Part shown: piece by piece, positions 17,001-25,374 of the stretch
How the letters are laid out: each line of letters starts with the position of its first letter
How positions within the stretch are numbered: the stretch's first letter is position 1
NCBI GenBank assembly: GCA_030526245.1
Contig: JAUNDD010000015.1
Coordinates: forward strand, 1 to 43,839
Source: Lachnospiraceae bacterium
Lineage (GTDB): Bacteria > Bacillota > Clostridia > Lachnospirales > Lachnospiraceae
Direction: 5' to 3'
DNA: 43,839 nucleotides
Notes under the pieces: generated by a model
What the model saw: the letters and a program-made list of their open reading frames with translations, nothing else
The model's database searches: none
What the model was told of the DNA's origin: nothing
Translations under genes and position numbers: made by a program

Positions 17001-17397
17001 TTCCCCCTTATTTTACAGCAATGAACACGGTATTTCAAATAATCTCATACATACATTGTGTTGCCTTATTCTATCAATAACACATCCAGGGGTCAACCTT
17101 CATACATTATGAGTTAATATATATTTCTTGTTTCATTCACATTTTCATTTATTTTTCTTGCGCAGCCCTACCGATATTACGCACTACAAACCCATCATTT
17201 CTTCTGCCGCATTAACCTGTCCACAGCAAAAACCCCGGCAGATGGGGGTCTGCCGGGGTTTTCGTTGCATGGAATATTCAGTCTTTCATCAGGCTGAGTC
17301 ATTTTGTATGTGATCCGCAGGGAATACGGATAACTACCTTCATTCATACTGCCGTTCTTCTCATCGATGCATCTGCATCCTGATCAGATCCCGGCAA
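17001..17397. other. AT-rich intergenic region
   Basis: About 400 bp without a convincing gene. The only clear signal is the bidirectional terminator hairpin at 17228-17263. Confidence 0.6.
17228..17263. terminator. Strong hairpin terminator, usable on both strands
   Basis: AAAACCCCGGCAGA (17229-17242) pairs perfectly with TCTGCCGGGGTTTT (17249-17262). It lies about 135 bp past the SleB stop on minus. Confidence 0.8.
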
Positions 17398-18984
17398 TCA
17401 ATAGAACCAGTGCGCTCCAATCTTCACACCGCTGCCGTGAGAGGTGTTAAAGTACAGCGCTCCGCCGGTGGGATCCGATCCCGCCATGGCATCACTGGCT
17501 GCTCCGATGTAATTTGCACCAGATCCATTCGCCAGTGCACTGGCCAGTGCTCCCGAGAAAGCCGGGGTGAACTGTCCGCCCTGATAGATAACATCATGAA
17601 CAGTTCCCGGGAAGGATCCGCTGGCAATACGGTTCATTACCACCGCACCTACAGCCACCTGTCCCTCGTAGGGCTGATTTCCTGCCTCGCAGTAGATCAG
17701 AGCTGCCAGCAGTTCCAGATCAGAAGAAGAGACTTCAGCCGAACCGGTGTCAGCGGAAGAGCTTTCCTCTGACGCATCGTCATAGCTGTCGTCTTCGTAA
17801 TATTCGTCATCTGCCTCGTTGTAGGAGTCATCGTAAGAGTCATCCTCGTAGGCCTCATCCTCTGCATAAGAGTCATCATAGGATGCATCCGGCTGCTGGG
17901 TGCTGCCGGCATTGCTGTCGGTCGTCTGGGATCCGCTGTTGTCGGCGGCCGATGAGCTGCTGTCTGTCGACGGCGTGTAGGCATATCCATACTTTTCAGC
18001 ATCTGCCTTGTTCTGTGCCACAACATATTTTGCATAAGCATCCTGAGCCGCTTTACAGGTGCGATTGATCTCATCTTCACCTGCGCCGTTGGCAACCGCT
18101 GCATCTGCGGCAGCCTGTGCATCCAGGTATGCCTGATACAGACTCTGCAGCTCACTGTTGCCAGACACGCTCTCCGCTGCCGGCTGTGTATAAGTCGGTT
18201 CCTCATAGGCCGGTTCGCTGTACGCGGGCTCACTATAGGCCGGCTCCTCATAGGTCGGCTCATTGTAGACCGGCTCGCTATAGGTCGGCTCTTCATAAGC
18301 CGGTGCAGCCTGTGCCGTCTGCTGACCTGCCGAAGGCTGTCCGGACCAGTCTGCAGTGGAAATCACCTCGCCGACCACGTTTTCATTTACCGGAACATCC
18401 TCACCGGACACCGGTACAGCCGTATCCATCAGAAGCACCTTGGAAACATCCTCCGAGGATACGAAGGCCGTTCCCTGTTTGCCATTCTGCACCTCGATGA
18501 AGTGACCATCCGTTGCAATATAACGGTAGGTATCTCCATCATCTGCTGTTCCGACGATCTTCGATGCAGGATGATTACCTGCAAACATATTGACATCATT
18601 CCAGGAAGCCTTCACACCGTAGGTGCCGTAATGCTCGGCCAGTCCCTTTGCTTCCTCACCAAAGGTCAGATATTCATTTCGAATGTAACCGGTCACATTT
18701 CCCGACTGTACCTCTGACCACTCTTCTCCACGGTACAACACTGTCACGGCGCCGCCACGGTAAAGGAAACCAACTGCCTCGGAGTCGGTACTCTGCGCGC
18801 TTCGGATCACCGCACCTGTTTCTACCGTATCATCATTTGCCACAGCCAGATTAGCCCAGGCTGTTGTATTCTCGCCGGACATGGTGATACGGAACGCACG
18901 CGGGGCCGCCAGAGCGGAGACCGGGGCACTTACAATCATTGCAGCTGCTGTACATACCGCCGCTGCTCTTTTTGTATTCCTCAT
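17398..18984 (-). CDS. Secreted cell-wall hydrolase, SleB type, with SH3-like and Glu-Pro repeat regions
   Basis: The 528-residue protein has a signal peptide (1-26, cut near ALA-AP), one or two SH3-like segments (about 50-110 and 125-185), a repeat region 229-269 built from (E/S)EP(T/A)Y units, a helical segment (about 275-335), an Asp/Tyr/Ser-rich acidic linker (about 365-415), and a C-terminal Hydrolase_2 domain (423-528). The catalytic Glu is expected at 433 in LLAALIYCEAGNQPYEGQ; VAVGAVVMNRI and the terminal GVKIGAHWFY are typical. SleB-family enzymes are lytic transglycosylases of cortex or vegetative peptidoglycan. The ATG at 18982-18984 has AGGAGG nine bases upstream, and a consensus promoter lies at 19060-19088. 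Spore versus vegetative role cannot be decided here. Confidence 0.93.
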   Translation of the reverse strand: MRNTKRAAAVCTAAAMIVSAPVSALAAPRAFRITMSGENTTAWANLAVANDDTVETGAVIRSAQSTDSEAVGFLYRGGAVTVLYRGEEWSEVQSGNVTGYIRNEYLTFGEEAKGLAEHYGTYGVKASWNDVNMFAGNHPASKIVGTADDGDTYRYIATDGHFIEVQNGKQGTAFVSSEDVSKVLLMDTAVPVSGEDVPVNENVVGEVISTADWSGQPSAGQQTAQAAPAYEEPTYSEPVYNEPTYEEPAYSEPAYSEPAYEEPTYTQPAAESVSGNSELQSLYQAYLDAQAAADAAVANGAGEDEINRTCKAAQDAYAKYVVAQNKADAEKYGYAYTPSTDSSSSAADNSGSQTTDSNAGSTQQPDASYDDSYAEDEAYEDDSYDDSYNEADDEYYEDDSYDDASEESSSADTGSAEVSSSDLELLAALIYCEAGNQPYEGQVAVGAVVMNRIASGSFPGTVHDVIYQGGQFTPAFSGALASALANGSGANYIGAASDAMAGSDPTGGALYFNTSHGSGVKIGAHWFY

Positions 18985-19059
18985 ATCTTCTGTCCTCCTC
19001 TATTCTTTAAGTTTTGTTTCTGTATTTGTTACAGAATTGTTAACATTCATTACGGACGT

Positions 19060-19088
19060 ATTGTAATTCGCTCACAGCTTTTTGTCAA
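19060..19088 (-). promoter_or_regulatory. Sigma-70-type promoter of the SleB-type gene
   Basis: On minus, TTGACA (19083-19088) and TACAAT (19060-19065) are 17 bases apart, about 75 bases before the start codon. Confidence 0.85.
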
Positions 19089-19229
19089 GCTTTTTTATCC
19101 GGCGTAATATTTTCTCGCATTTTTCACATTCTATACTTTGAGTTCGCTCGGGCGCAGGGCCCAATGCCTCAGGCATGGACCGCGCCTTGGCACACGCGTT
19201 TCAAAAAGTATACTTTCTGAAAAATGCCG

Positions 19230-19267
19230 AAAAAAGGAGCATGCCCGCAAGCTCCCGGACATGCTCC
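19230..19267 (-). terminator. Intrinsic terminator of the TrmH-like gene
   Basis: GGAGCATG and CATGCTCC close a hairpin with further inner pairing (TCCG with CGGG), followed on minus by six T. It starts 16 bp past the stop. A second, nested hairpin without a T run lies near 19150-19190 (GGCGC...ATGCC, TCA, GGCAT...GCGCC). Confidence 0.85.
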
Positions 19268-19283
19268 AAACAATCTATTCCAT

Positions 19284-20102
19284 TTACTCCCGGCTCATAG
19301 CAGCCTGATACATCAGCACCGCTGCCGCCACCGCCGCATTCAGCGACTCCACCTGTCCCTTCATGGGAATGCGGACATAATGATCCGCCATCTCCGCCGT
19401 GGCATCGCTCAGCCCCTTACTCTCATTTCCGATCATAAAGGCGCTGGGGCCGGTATAATCCGGCTTCGTATAATTCATGGTGCCCTTCAGATGGGCTGCA
19501 TACATCCGAACCCCCCGGCTCTGCAGCTCCCGAATGGTCCCCTGCAGATCCTCTGTATAGATGAACGGCATCCGGTAGATGCTGCCCATGGTCGAACGGA
19601 TCACCTTGGGATTATACAGCTCGGCGCTCCCCTTACTTAATACGATACCGGTCACGCCGGCTCCCTCGGCCGTGCGCAGGATCGTGCCCAGATTGCCCGG
19701 GTCCTGCAGATTCTCCAGCACCATCAGAAGCGGTGTGCCCTGCAGCAGATCCTCCAGCCTGTAATGATACTGGCGAACCAGACAGATCACCCCCTGAGGT
19801 GTCTGGGTGTCCGACATGCGGGCCATGACCTCATCACTGACCAGCTCCAGCAGGCTGCCGCCCTTTGCGTCCTTTAATTCTCCGCTCTCGCATTGGCGGA
19901 TAAAAACGGATATCTGTGCATCGTACTGATATTTCTGATAGAAGCTCTCCGACATGTAGACCCGAACCAGACGCTCAGCCGGAACCTCCCGGAACATTTT
20001 CGGACCTTCTACCACAAACAGGTCCTGGGCCCGGCGCTCCTTCACCTTGCTCTGGAGGGCGATCACCTGTCTGACCTGATTGTTTCCCACACTGGTTATC
20101 AT
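19284..20102 (-). CDS. TrmH/SpoU family RNA 2'-O-methyltransferase
   Basis: The 272-residue protein has an N-terminal substrate-binding segment (ITSVGNNQVRQV, DLFVVEGPKMF) and a C-terminal SPOUT domain with all three motifs: NLGTILRTAEGAGVTGIVLS, FMIGNESKGLSDA and IPMKGQVESLNAAVAAAV. Such enzymes methylate ribose 2'-OH groups in rRNA or tRNA using SAM bound in a trefoil knot. The frame is open to 20153, but the ATG at 20100-20102 has GAGGAA upstream and begins MITSVGNNQ, the usual start. Which nucleotide is modified cannot be told. Confidence 0.92.
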   Translation of the reverse strand: MITSVGNNQVRQVIALQSKVKERRAQDLFVVEGPKMFREVPAERLVRVYMSESFYQKYQYDAQISVFIRQCESGELKDAKGGSLLELVSDEVMARMSDTQTPQGVICLVRQYHYRLEDLLQGTPLLMVLENLQDPGNLGTILRTAEGAGVTGIVLSKGSAELYNPKVIRSTMGSIYRMPFIYTEDLQGTIRELQSRGVRMYAAHLKGTMNYTKPDYTGPSAFMIGNESKGLSDATAEMADHYVRIPMKGQVESLNAAVAAAVLMYQAAMSRE

Positions 20103-20164
20103 ATACTGTTTCCTCAAATCTGCCCCGGCATAAGCCGTTTTCCGCGCAAACACGCAAACGCATT

Positions 20165-20228
20165 ATTCCGGGATCCTGCCGCACCCGCAGCAAAACACCT
20201 CACGAAATCGAACCGTCTGAACTGTAAC
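20165..20228. repeat. Truncated GTTACAG-family element
   Basis: CCGGGATCCTGCCGC, GCAGCAAAACACC, TCACGAAATCGAACCG and TCTGAACTGTAAC follow the 90-bp element; the left palindromic end has been lost. Its right end lies 22 bp past the pfkA stop. Confidence 0.65.
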
Positions 20229-20250
20229 TTAAAAATGCGCTGTATGAGCC

Positions 20251-21225
20251 TTAGACGCTCATGGCCTTGCTGACGCGGACCATGAACTCCGGCAGCTCCT
20301 TCTGCATGTTCAGAGCCTCTTCGATATCGTAATCCACGTAATCACCATGCTTGTAAGCCACCACGCGGTTATACGTTCCTTTGGCCAGCAGTTCAACCGC
20401 ATAGGCGCCCATCATGGTGCCGGCTACACGGTCACGACAGGTGGGGCTTCCGCCTCGCTGCATGTGACCCAGAATAGTGGCACGGGTCTCCACACCGGTA
20501 GCCGCCTCGATTCGGCGGGCCATGCTGGCGGAGTGACCGATACCCTCCGCATTAATGATAATGTGCAGCTTCTTGCCCCGGCGGCGGTTATCGATGATAT
20601 GATCGATCAGCTTCTGTTCGTCGTAATCGTAGGTCTCCGGCAGGATGATATCCTCCGCACCGTTGGCGATGCCGCACCACAGAGCCAGATAGCCCGCATT
20701 GCGACCCATGACCTCGATGATACTGCAGCGCTCGTGGGAGGTAGAGGTATCACGTACCTTGTCAATGGCCTCCATAGCTGTATTCACCGCTGTATCAAAA
20801 CCGATGGTGTAATCGGAGCAGGCAATGTCCAGATCGATGGTTCCCGGAACACCCACCACATGGATGCCCTGCTTGGAAAGAGCTCTGGCACCGGCAAAGG
20901 ATCCGTCACCGCCGATGACTACCAGCCCCTGAATGCCGTGCTTGCGGCAGATTTCAGCGGCCTGCTTCTGCACCTCCAGCTCATGGAACTCCTTGCAGCG
21001 GGCCGTGTAAAGGATCGTACCGCCCTTGGAGATCGTATCCGACATGGAGCGGGCGTCCAGATCTTCAAACTCTTCATTCAGCAGGCCCTTATAGCCCTGA
21101 TAGATTCCCTTGACCTGCATACCGTTTGAAATGGCGGCACGTACCACACCACGGATCGCTGCGTTCATACCCGGGGCATCACCGCCGCTGGTCAGTACAC
21201 CGATTGTCTTGATCTTCGTATCCAT
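20251..21225 (-). CDS. pfkA: ATP-dependent 6-phosphofructokinase
   Basis: The 324-residue length and motifs fit bacterial ATP-PFK, which phosphorylates fructose 6-phosphate. The sequence shows TSGGDAPGMNAAIRG at the N-terminus, VIGGDGSFAGA with the Gly typical of ATP rather than PPi use, the catalytic segment GTIDLDIACSDYTIGFDTA, and EVMGRNAGYLAL. The Asn of the canonical TIDND is replaced by Leu while both Asp are kept. The ATG at 21223-21225 (MDTKIKTIGVLTSGG) has AAAGGAAG upstream, better placed than earlier in-frame ATGs. dnaE ends 129 bp upstream with no terminator seen, so the two may be co-transcribed. Confidence 0.95.
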   Translation of the reverse strand: MDTKIKTIGVLTSGGDAPGMNAAIRGVVRAAISNGMQVKGIYQGYKGLLNEEFEDLDARSMSDTISKGGTILYTARCKEFHELEVQKQAAEICRKHGIQGLVVIGGDGSFAGARALSKQGIHVVGVPGTIDLDIACSDYTIGFDTAVNTAMEAIDKVRDTSTSHERCSIIEVMGRNAGYLALWCGIANGAEDIILPETYDYDEQKLIDHIIDNRRRGKKLHIIINAEGIGHSASMARRIEAATGVETRATILGHMQRGGSPTCRDRVAGTMMGAYAVELLAKGTYNRVVAYKHGDYVDYDIEEALNMQKELPEFMVRVSKAMSV

Positions 21226-21354
21226 ATCGTTTCTTCCTTTCATCATGTCAAACTCAATGCTGCCTGCACTGCAGCACATCTCCTGCACTTTCGATATGAT
21301 TTTTCATCCTGTCTGCTTCCGTACACGGCATCCGTCAGACAGCCATGCATGCTG

Positions 21355-24300
21355 CTAAGGTGCCTGTACCTCCGTCACTCTCACATTCTCCTCGCCAAAG
21401 GCTTCCTGCATGCTTCGCAGCAGGTCCGGCGTAATACGAATGCTCTGACTTCGTCCCAGGCGCTTGATGGCCTTGGGATTGCGCACATAGATCACGATCT
21501 GATCCCGTCCGTCACTGTCCGCGATCAGCGTCTTCAGTTTCTTTTCTGCTTCCTGATAGGCTTCCTTGGTCTCAAACTGGATCCACAGATCATGCGCCGG
21601 CTCCTCGATGGGCCAGACCCTCTCGCAGATCAGTTTGCTGGGCTTGTCATCCTCGGCGGAGACCCGGCCGCTGATAAACACCCTGGCATCCTCCGTCAGC
21701 AGATGATTGTATTTTTCATAGTCCTTGGGGAAGATCACCACCTCAACGGTTCCCACCAGGTCCTCGATGGTCACAAAGGCCATCATTTTGTTGGTCTTGG
21801 TGTATTTGACGGTCCGGCTTTCCACCAGACCTCCGATGATCTGTTTGGACTCATCCTGGATCCGGGGAGCGCCCAGCTCATCGTCGATGGCAAACTCCGT
21901 GGATACCGCCGAAATATTCCGGCGCCATACCGACTCCAGCGTCTGCAGCGGATGCCCGCTGACATAAATGCCCAGTACCTCTTTTTCATACATCAAAAGC
22001 TGCTCGGTGTCAAACTCTCCCACCCTGGGCAGGGTCATGGTATAGCTTGCTTTCTCTTCGTCTCCCATCAGATCAAAGAGGGACATCTGGCCCGTCATGG
22101 CATTTTTCCGGTTCTTGGCGGCCTGATCCATCACCTGGGCGTATACCATCATCAGCTGACGGCGGGTGGCTCCAAATCCATCAAAGGCGCCGGCCTTGAT
22201 AAAGCTCTCCACCGTGCGCTTGTTGACCTCCCGGCCCGACAGACGGTCTGCAAAATTGCTCAGATCCGTAAAGCGGCCGCCCTTCTCCCTCTCCCGGATG
22301 ATCGCATCGATCACCGGACGGCCAATGCTCTTCAGCGCCGACAGACCATACAGGATCTTTCCGTCCCGAACCGAGAAACCGGCCACGCCTTCGTTGATAT
22401 CCGGCGGCAGGATCTCGATCTTCATCTGGCGGCAGGTCATGATATACTCAGCCACCTTTCCCGGATTGTCGATCACCGAGGTCATCAGCGCCGCCATAAA
22501 TTCCACCGGATAGTAATATTTCAGCCAGGCGGTCTGATAGGCCACCACCGCATAGGCCGCCGCGTGGGATTTATTGAAGGCATACCGGGCGAAGTCGGTC
22601 ATCTCATCAAAGATCTTGTTGGCCGTCGCCTCGCTGATGCCCTTGGCCTGGCAGCCCGGCACGCCCTCCTCCGCGTTTCCGTACACGAAGTTCTGGCGTT
22701 CCTTCTGCATGACGGCTGCTTTTTTCTTGGACATGGCACGGCGCACCAGGTCACTTCGGCCCAGCGAATAGCCGCCCAGATCCCGCACGATCTGCATAAC
22801 CTGCTCCTGGTACACGATACACCCGTAGGTGGGTTCCAGGATCGGCTCCAGCAGCGGCGTTTCGTAGGTAATGGAGTCCGGATTGTTCTTACCCCGGATG
22901 TACTGGGGGATGAAGTCCATGGGACCCGGACGATACAGGGAGATTCCCGCGATCACATCCTCCATGCTGGCCGGCCGCAGCTCCTTCATGAAGCTCTTCA
23001 TCCCCGCACTTTCCAGCTGGAACACGCCATCCGTCTTTCCGGTTCCTAATGAAGCGTATACCGCCTTGTCATCGTAATCGATGGCATCCATATCGATGAC
23101 TTCCCGGATCCCCGTCTTCCGGTAGTTGCTCTCCTCCGCCATCCGGCAGGCATTCTGGATCACCGTCAGGGTACGCAGCCCCAGAAAGTCCATCTTCAAA
23201 AGCCCCAGCTCCTCCAGAGCCGTCATGGTAAACTGGGTAGTCAGCGTGCCGTCCGACGCTCTGGAAAGGGGAACATACTCATCCACCGCCTTCTGACAGA
23301 TCACCACGCCGGCGGCATGCATGGAGGTATGCCGGGGCAGTCCCTCCAGTTTGCGGGACATATCGATCAGATGACGGATCTGCTCGTCCGTATCGTAGAG
23401 CTTTTTCAGCTCCGGATTCATGGTCAGCGCCTTATCCAGTGTGATGTTCAGCTCCTGGGGCACCATCTTGGAGATGGTATCGCACAGGGCATAGGGCAGG
23501 TCCATGACTCGCCCCACATCCCGGATCACGCCCCGGGCCGCCAGCGTACCGAAAGTAACGATCTGCGCCACCTTCTCCTTGCCGTACTTGCGCACCACGT
23601 AGTCGATAACCTCCGAGCGTCGCTCGAAGCCGAAATCCACGTCGATATCCGGCATGGATACACGCTCGGGATTCAGGAAGCGCTCAAAAAGCAGGCTGTA
23701 ACGCATGGGATCGAGCTTGGTGATCCCCAGACAGTAGGAAACCAGACTGCCCGCTGCCGAGCCTCGTCCCGGTCCCACCATGATATCCTGACTGCGGGCA
23801 TAATGGATGAAATCCCACACGATCAGGAAATAATCCACATAGCCCATGTGCTCGATGACCCCCAGCTCATAGGCCAGTCGTTCCTTCAGCTCCTCCGTGA
23901 CCGGACTGTACAATCGTTCCAGTCCTTCATAGCAGAGCTTGTGCAGATACTCCAGAGCGGTCAGCCCATCCGGTACATCGAACTTCGGCAGCTTGGTCAC
24001 GCCGAACTCGATCTCCACGTGGCACCGCTGGGCGATCTTCCAGGTATTCTCCAGAGCCTGCGGCGCATAGTAAAACAGCTGCGCCATCTCCTCGGCCGTT
24101 TTCACATAATACTGGCCGCCCTCGTACCGCATGCGGTCCTCATCCGCCAGCTTCTTACCCGTCTGGATACAGAGCAGGATGTCGTGAGCCGCCGCATCCT
24201 CCGCCTGGGTGTAATGCACGTCATTGGTACACACCAGCTCAATGCCGGTCTCCTCATGGAGCCGCATCAGCAGCGGATTGATCTGCCGCTGCTCCGGCAG

Positions 24301-24843
24301 GCCGTGATCCTGCAGCTCCAGGAAGAAATTGTTCTCGCCAAAGATCCGCCGGTACTCCAGTGCCGCTTCCTTCGCCTCCTCATAAAAGCCGCGCAGCAGG
24401 TTCTTGGAAACCTCACCCGCCAGGCAGGCCGACAGAGCGATGATGCCCTCGTGGTACTTCTCCAGGATCTCCTTATCCACACGCGGACGGTAATAATATC
24501 CGTCCACAAAGCCGGCCGATACGATCTTGGTCAGGTTCTCATACCCCTGATTGTTTTCAGCCAGCAGCACCAGATGGTAGTACCGGTCCTCCGAGGCTCC
24601 CTTGCCGGTCTCCCGGTCAAAGCGCGAACCGGGAGCCACGTACACCTCACATCCAAGAATCGGATTGATCCCGGCTGCCCTGGCGGCCTTGTAAAAGTCG
24701 ATCACACCATACATGACACCATGGTCCGTGATGGCTGCGCTGTCCATGCCCAGCTCTTTGACGCGATCAACATATTCGGAGATCTTATTCGATCCGTCCA
24801 GCAGAGAATACTCTGTATGGACATGCAGATGAGTAAAATGCAC
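21355..24843 (-). CDS. dnaE: DNA polymerase III alpha subunit
   Basis: The replicative-type C-family polymerase DnaE, 1162 residues, full length. Visible domains are the N-terminal PHP domain (FTHLHVHTEYSLLDGSNK, AITDHGVMYG), the palm with GPGRGSAAGSLVSYCLGI and the catalytic Asp motif PDIDVDFGFERR near residue 400, the fingers with KSHAAAYAVVAYQTAWLKYY, helix-hairpin-helix, and an OB-fold region toward the C-terminus (TKTNKMMAFVTIEDLVGT). The start is a GTG (24841-24843) with GGGAGG nine bases upstream. In low-GC Firmicutes DnaE works alongside PolC. The large open frames on the opposite strand here are shadows of this gene. Confidence 0.98.
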   Translation of the reverse strand: MHFTHLHVHTEYSLLDGSNKISEYVDRVKELGMDSAAITDHGVMYGVIDFYKAARAAGINPILGCEVYVAPGSRFDRETGKGASEDRYYHLVLLAENNQGYENLTKIVSAGFVDGYYYRPRVDKEILEKYHEGIIALSACLAGEVSKNLLRGFYEEAKEAALEYRRIFGENNFFLELQDHGLPEQRQINPLLMRLHEETGIELVCTNDVHYTQAEDAAAHDILLCIQTGKKLADEDRMRYEGGQYYVKTAEEMAQLFYYAPQALENTWKIAQRCHVEIEFGVTKLPKFDVPDGLTALEYLHKLCYEGLERLYSPVTEELKERLAYELGVIEHMGYVDYFLIVWDFIHYARSQDIMVGPGRGSAAGSLVSYCLGITKLDPMRYSLLFERFLNPERVSMPDIDVDFGFERRSEVIDYVVRKYGKEKVAQIVTFGTLAARGVIRDVGRVMDLPYALCDTISKMVPQELNITLDKALTMNPELKKLYDTDEQIRHLIDMSRKLEGLPRHTSMHAAGVVICQKAVDEYVPLSRASDGTLTTQFTMTALEELGLLKMDFLGLRTLTVIQNACRMAEESNYRKTGIREVIDMDAIDYDDKAVYASLGTGKTDGVFQLESAGMKSFMKELRPASMEDVIAGISLYRPGPMDFIPQYIRGKNNPDSITYETPLLEPILEPTYGCIVYQEQVMQIVRDLGGYSLGRSDLVRRAMSKKKAAVMQKERQNFVYGNAEEGVPGCQAKGISEATANKIFDEMTDFARYAFNKSHAAAYAVVAYQTAWLKYYYPVEFMAALMTSVIDNPGKVAEYIMTCRQMKIEILPPDINEGVAGFSVRDGKILYGLSALKSIGRPVIDAIIREREKGGRFTDLSNFADRLSGREVNKRTVESFIKAGAFDGFGATRRQLMMVYAQVMDQAAKNRKNAMTGQMSLFDLMGDEEKASYTMTLPRVGEFDTEQLLMYEKEVLGIYVSGHPLQTLESVWRRNISAVSTEFAIDDELGAPRIQDESKQIIGGLVESRTVKYTKTNKMMAFVTIEDLVGTVEVVIFPKDYEKYNHLLTEDARVFISGRVSAEDDKPSKLICERVWPIEEPAHDLWIQFETKEAYQEAEKKLKTLIADSDGRDQIVIYVRNPKAIKRLGRSQSIRITPDLLRSMQEAFGEENVRVTEVQAP

Positions 24844-24875
24844 GCTTTGCTTCCTCCCTCGGGATTTTTTGACTT

Positions 24876-24884
24876 ATCATATCA
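24876..24884 (-). promoter_or_regulatory. Possible extended -10 promoter of dnaE
   Basis: On minus, TG-A-TATGAT forms an extended -10 box about 33 bases before the GTG start; no good -35 is present. Confidence 0.4.
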
Positions 24885-24908
24885 CGGATAGGACTAAATA
24901 TCATTAAG

Positions 24909-24947
24909 AAAAAAGCGCTGCCTCCTGTTCAAGAGACAACGCTTTTT
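24909..24947 (-). terminator. Intrinsic terminator of the 77-residue gene
   Basis: The stem AAAAAGCG.TG.CTC pairs with GAG.CA.CGCTTTTT around an 8-base loop, with T runs on both strands. It lies 25 bp past the stop. Confidence 0.8.
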
Positions 24948-24971
24948 ATTTGATCCATGATCGATCGACAA

Positions 24972-25205
24972 TTAGTTGTTCAGCATGAATGCGATCAGTC
25001 TGTCGATATCTTCCTTCTCGGAAGCAACGATCTCCAGCTCCGGAATGGTGCCGTTAGAGAAAACGTTAGCCAGCGCAACATACTGAGTCAGCTTGGACTT
25101 CAGGTTCAGACGGTCTCCCTCGCCGGTGATCAGCTCAACACGACCGGTGCACTTGCTTACTACGTTGAAAAATCCTTCGATGTCCTTAATGTTATTTACC
25201 TTCAT
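24972..25205 (-). CDS. Conserved 77-residue protein of unknown function upstream of dnaE
   Basis: A small cytoplasmic protein (MKVNNIKDIEGFFNVVSKCT at its start, then GRVELITGEGDRLNLKSKLT). It has its own consensus promoter (25255-25283) and terminator, and AAGGAG seven bases before the ATG at 25203-25205; the frame is open to 25283 but without a better start. I recall near-identical small proteins in Lachnospiraceae that databases sometimes label polyA polymerase, which the sequence does not support. Central residues LTQYVALANVF look amphipathic. No function can be assigned. Confidence 0.85.
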   Translation of the reverse strand: MKVNNIKDIEGFFNVVSKCTGRVELITGEGDRLNLKSKLTQYVALANVFSNGTIPELEIVASEKEDIDRLIAFMLNN

Positions 25206-25254
25206 TGTTCTTCTCCTTATTAACTTTCCTAACCCATTTCCTTTGTACGCCCCT

Positions 25255-25283
25255 AATATAGAGCCGTTTTTCCGAGAATGCAA
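25255..25283 (-). promoter_or_regulatory. Promoter of the 77-residue gene
   Basis: On minus, TTGCAT (25278-25283) and TATATT (25255-25260) are 17 bases apart, about 43 bases before the start codon. Confidence 0.75.
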
Positions 25284-25374
25284 CCGTTTTTTGTCATTTC
25301 AGAACTTTGTTTTGTATGCACAATATTTAACGGTCGTTTTTGTTTATTTTCAACAATCGCAGTCTGTCAACAGA

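Noticed and set aside
18180-18300. Short repeats suggesting a CRISPR array or minisatellite
   Set aside because: They are in-frame Glu-Pro-Tyr coding repeats of the SleB-type hydrolase, with no spacers.
24856-24869. CCCTCGGGATTTT near the dnaE start as another repeat copy
   Set aside because: Only about 13 bases match the core, and it coincides with the dnaE ribosome binding site region; too short to call.
21349-24891. Long plus-strand open frames of 566 and 524 codons opposite dnaE
   Set aside because: They lie wholly opposite a certain dnaE gene, have low-complexity His/Arg/Leu-rich products, and lack ribosome binding sites. They are shadows of the GC-rich minus-strand gene.
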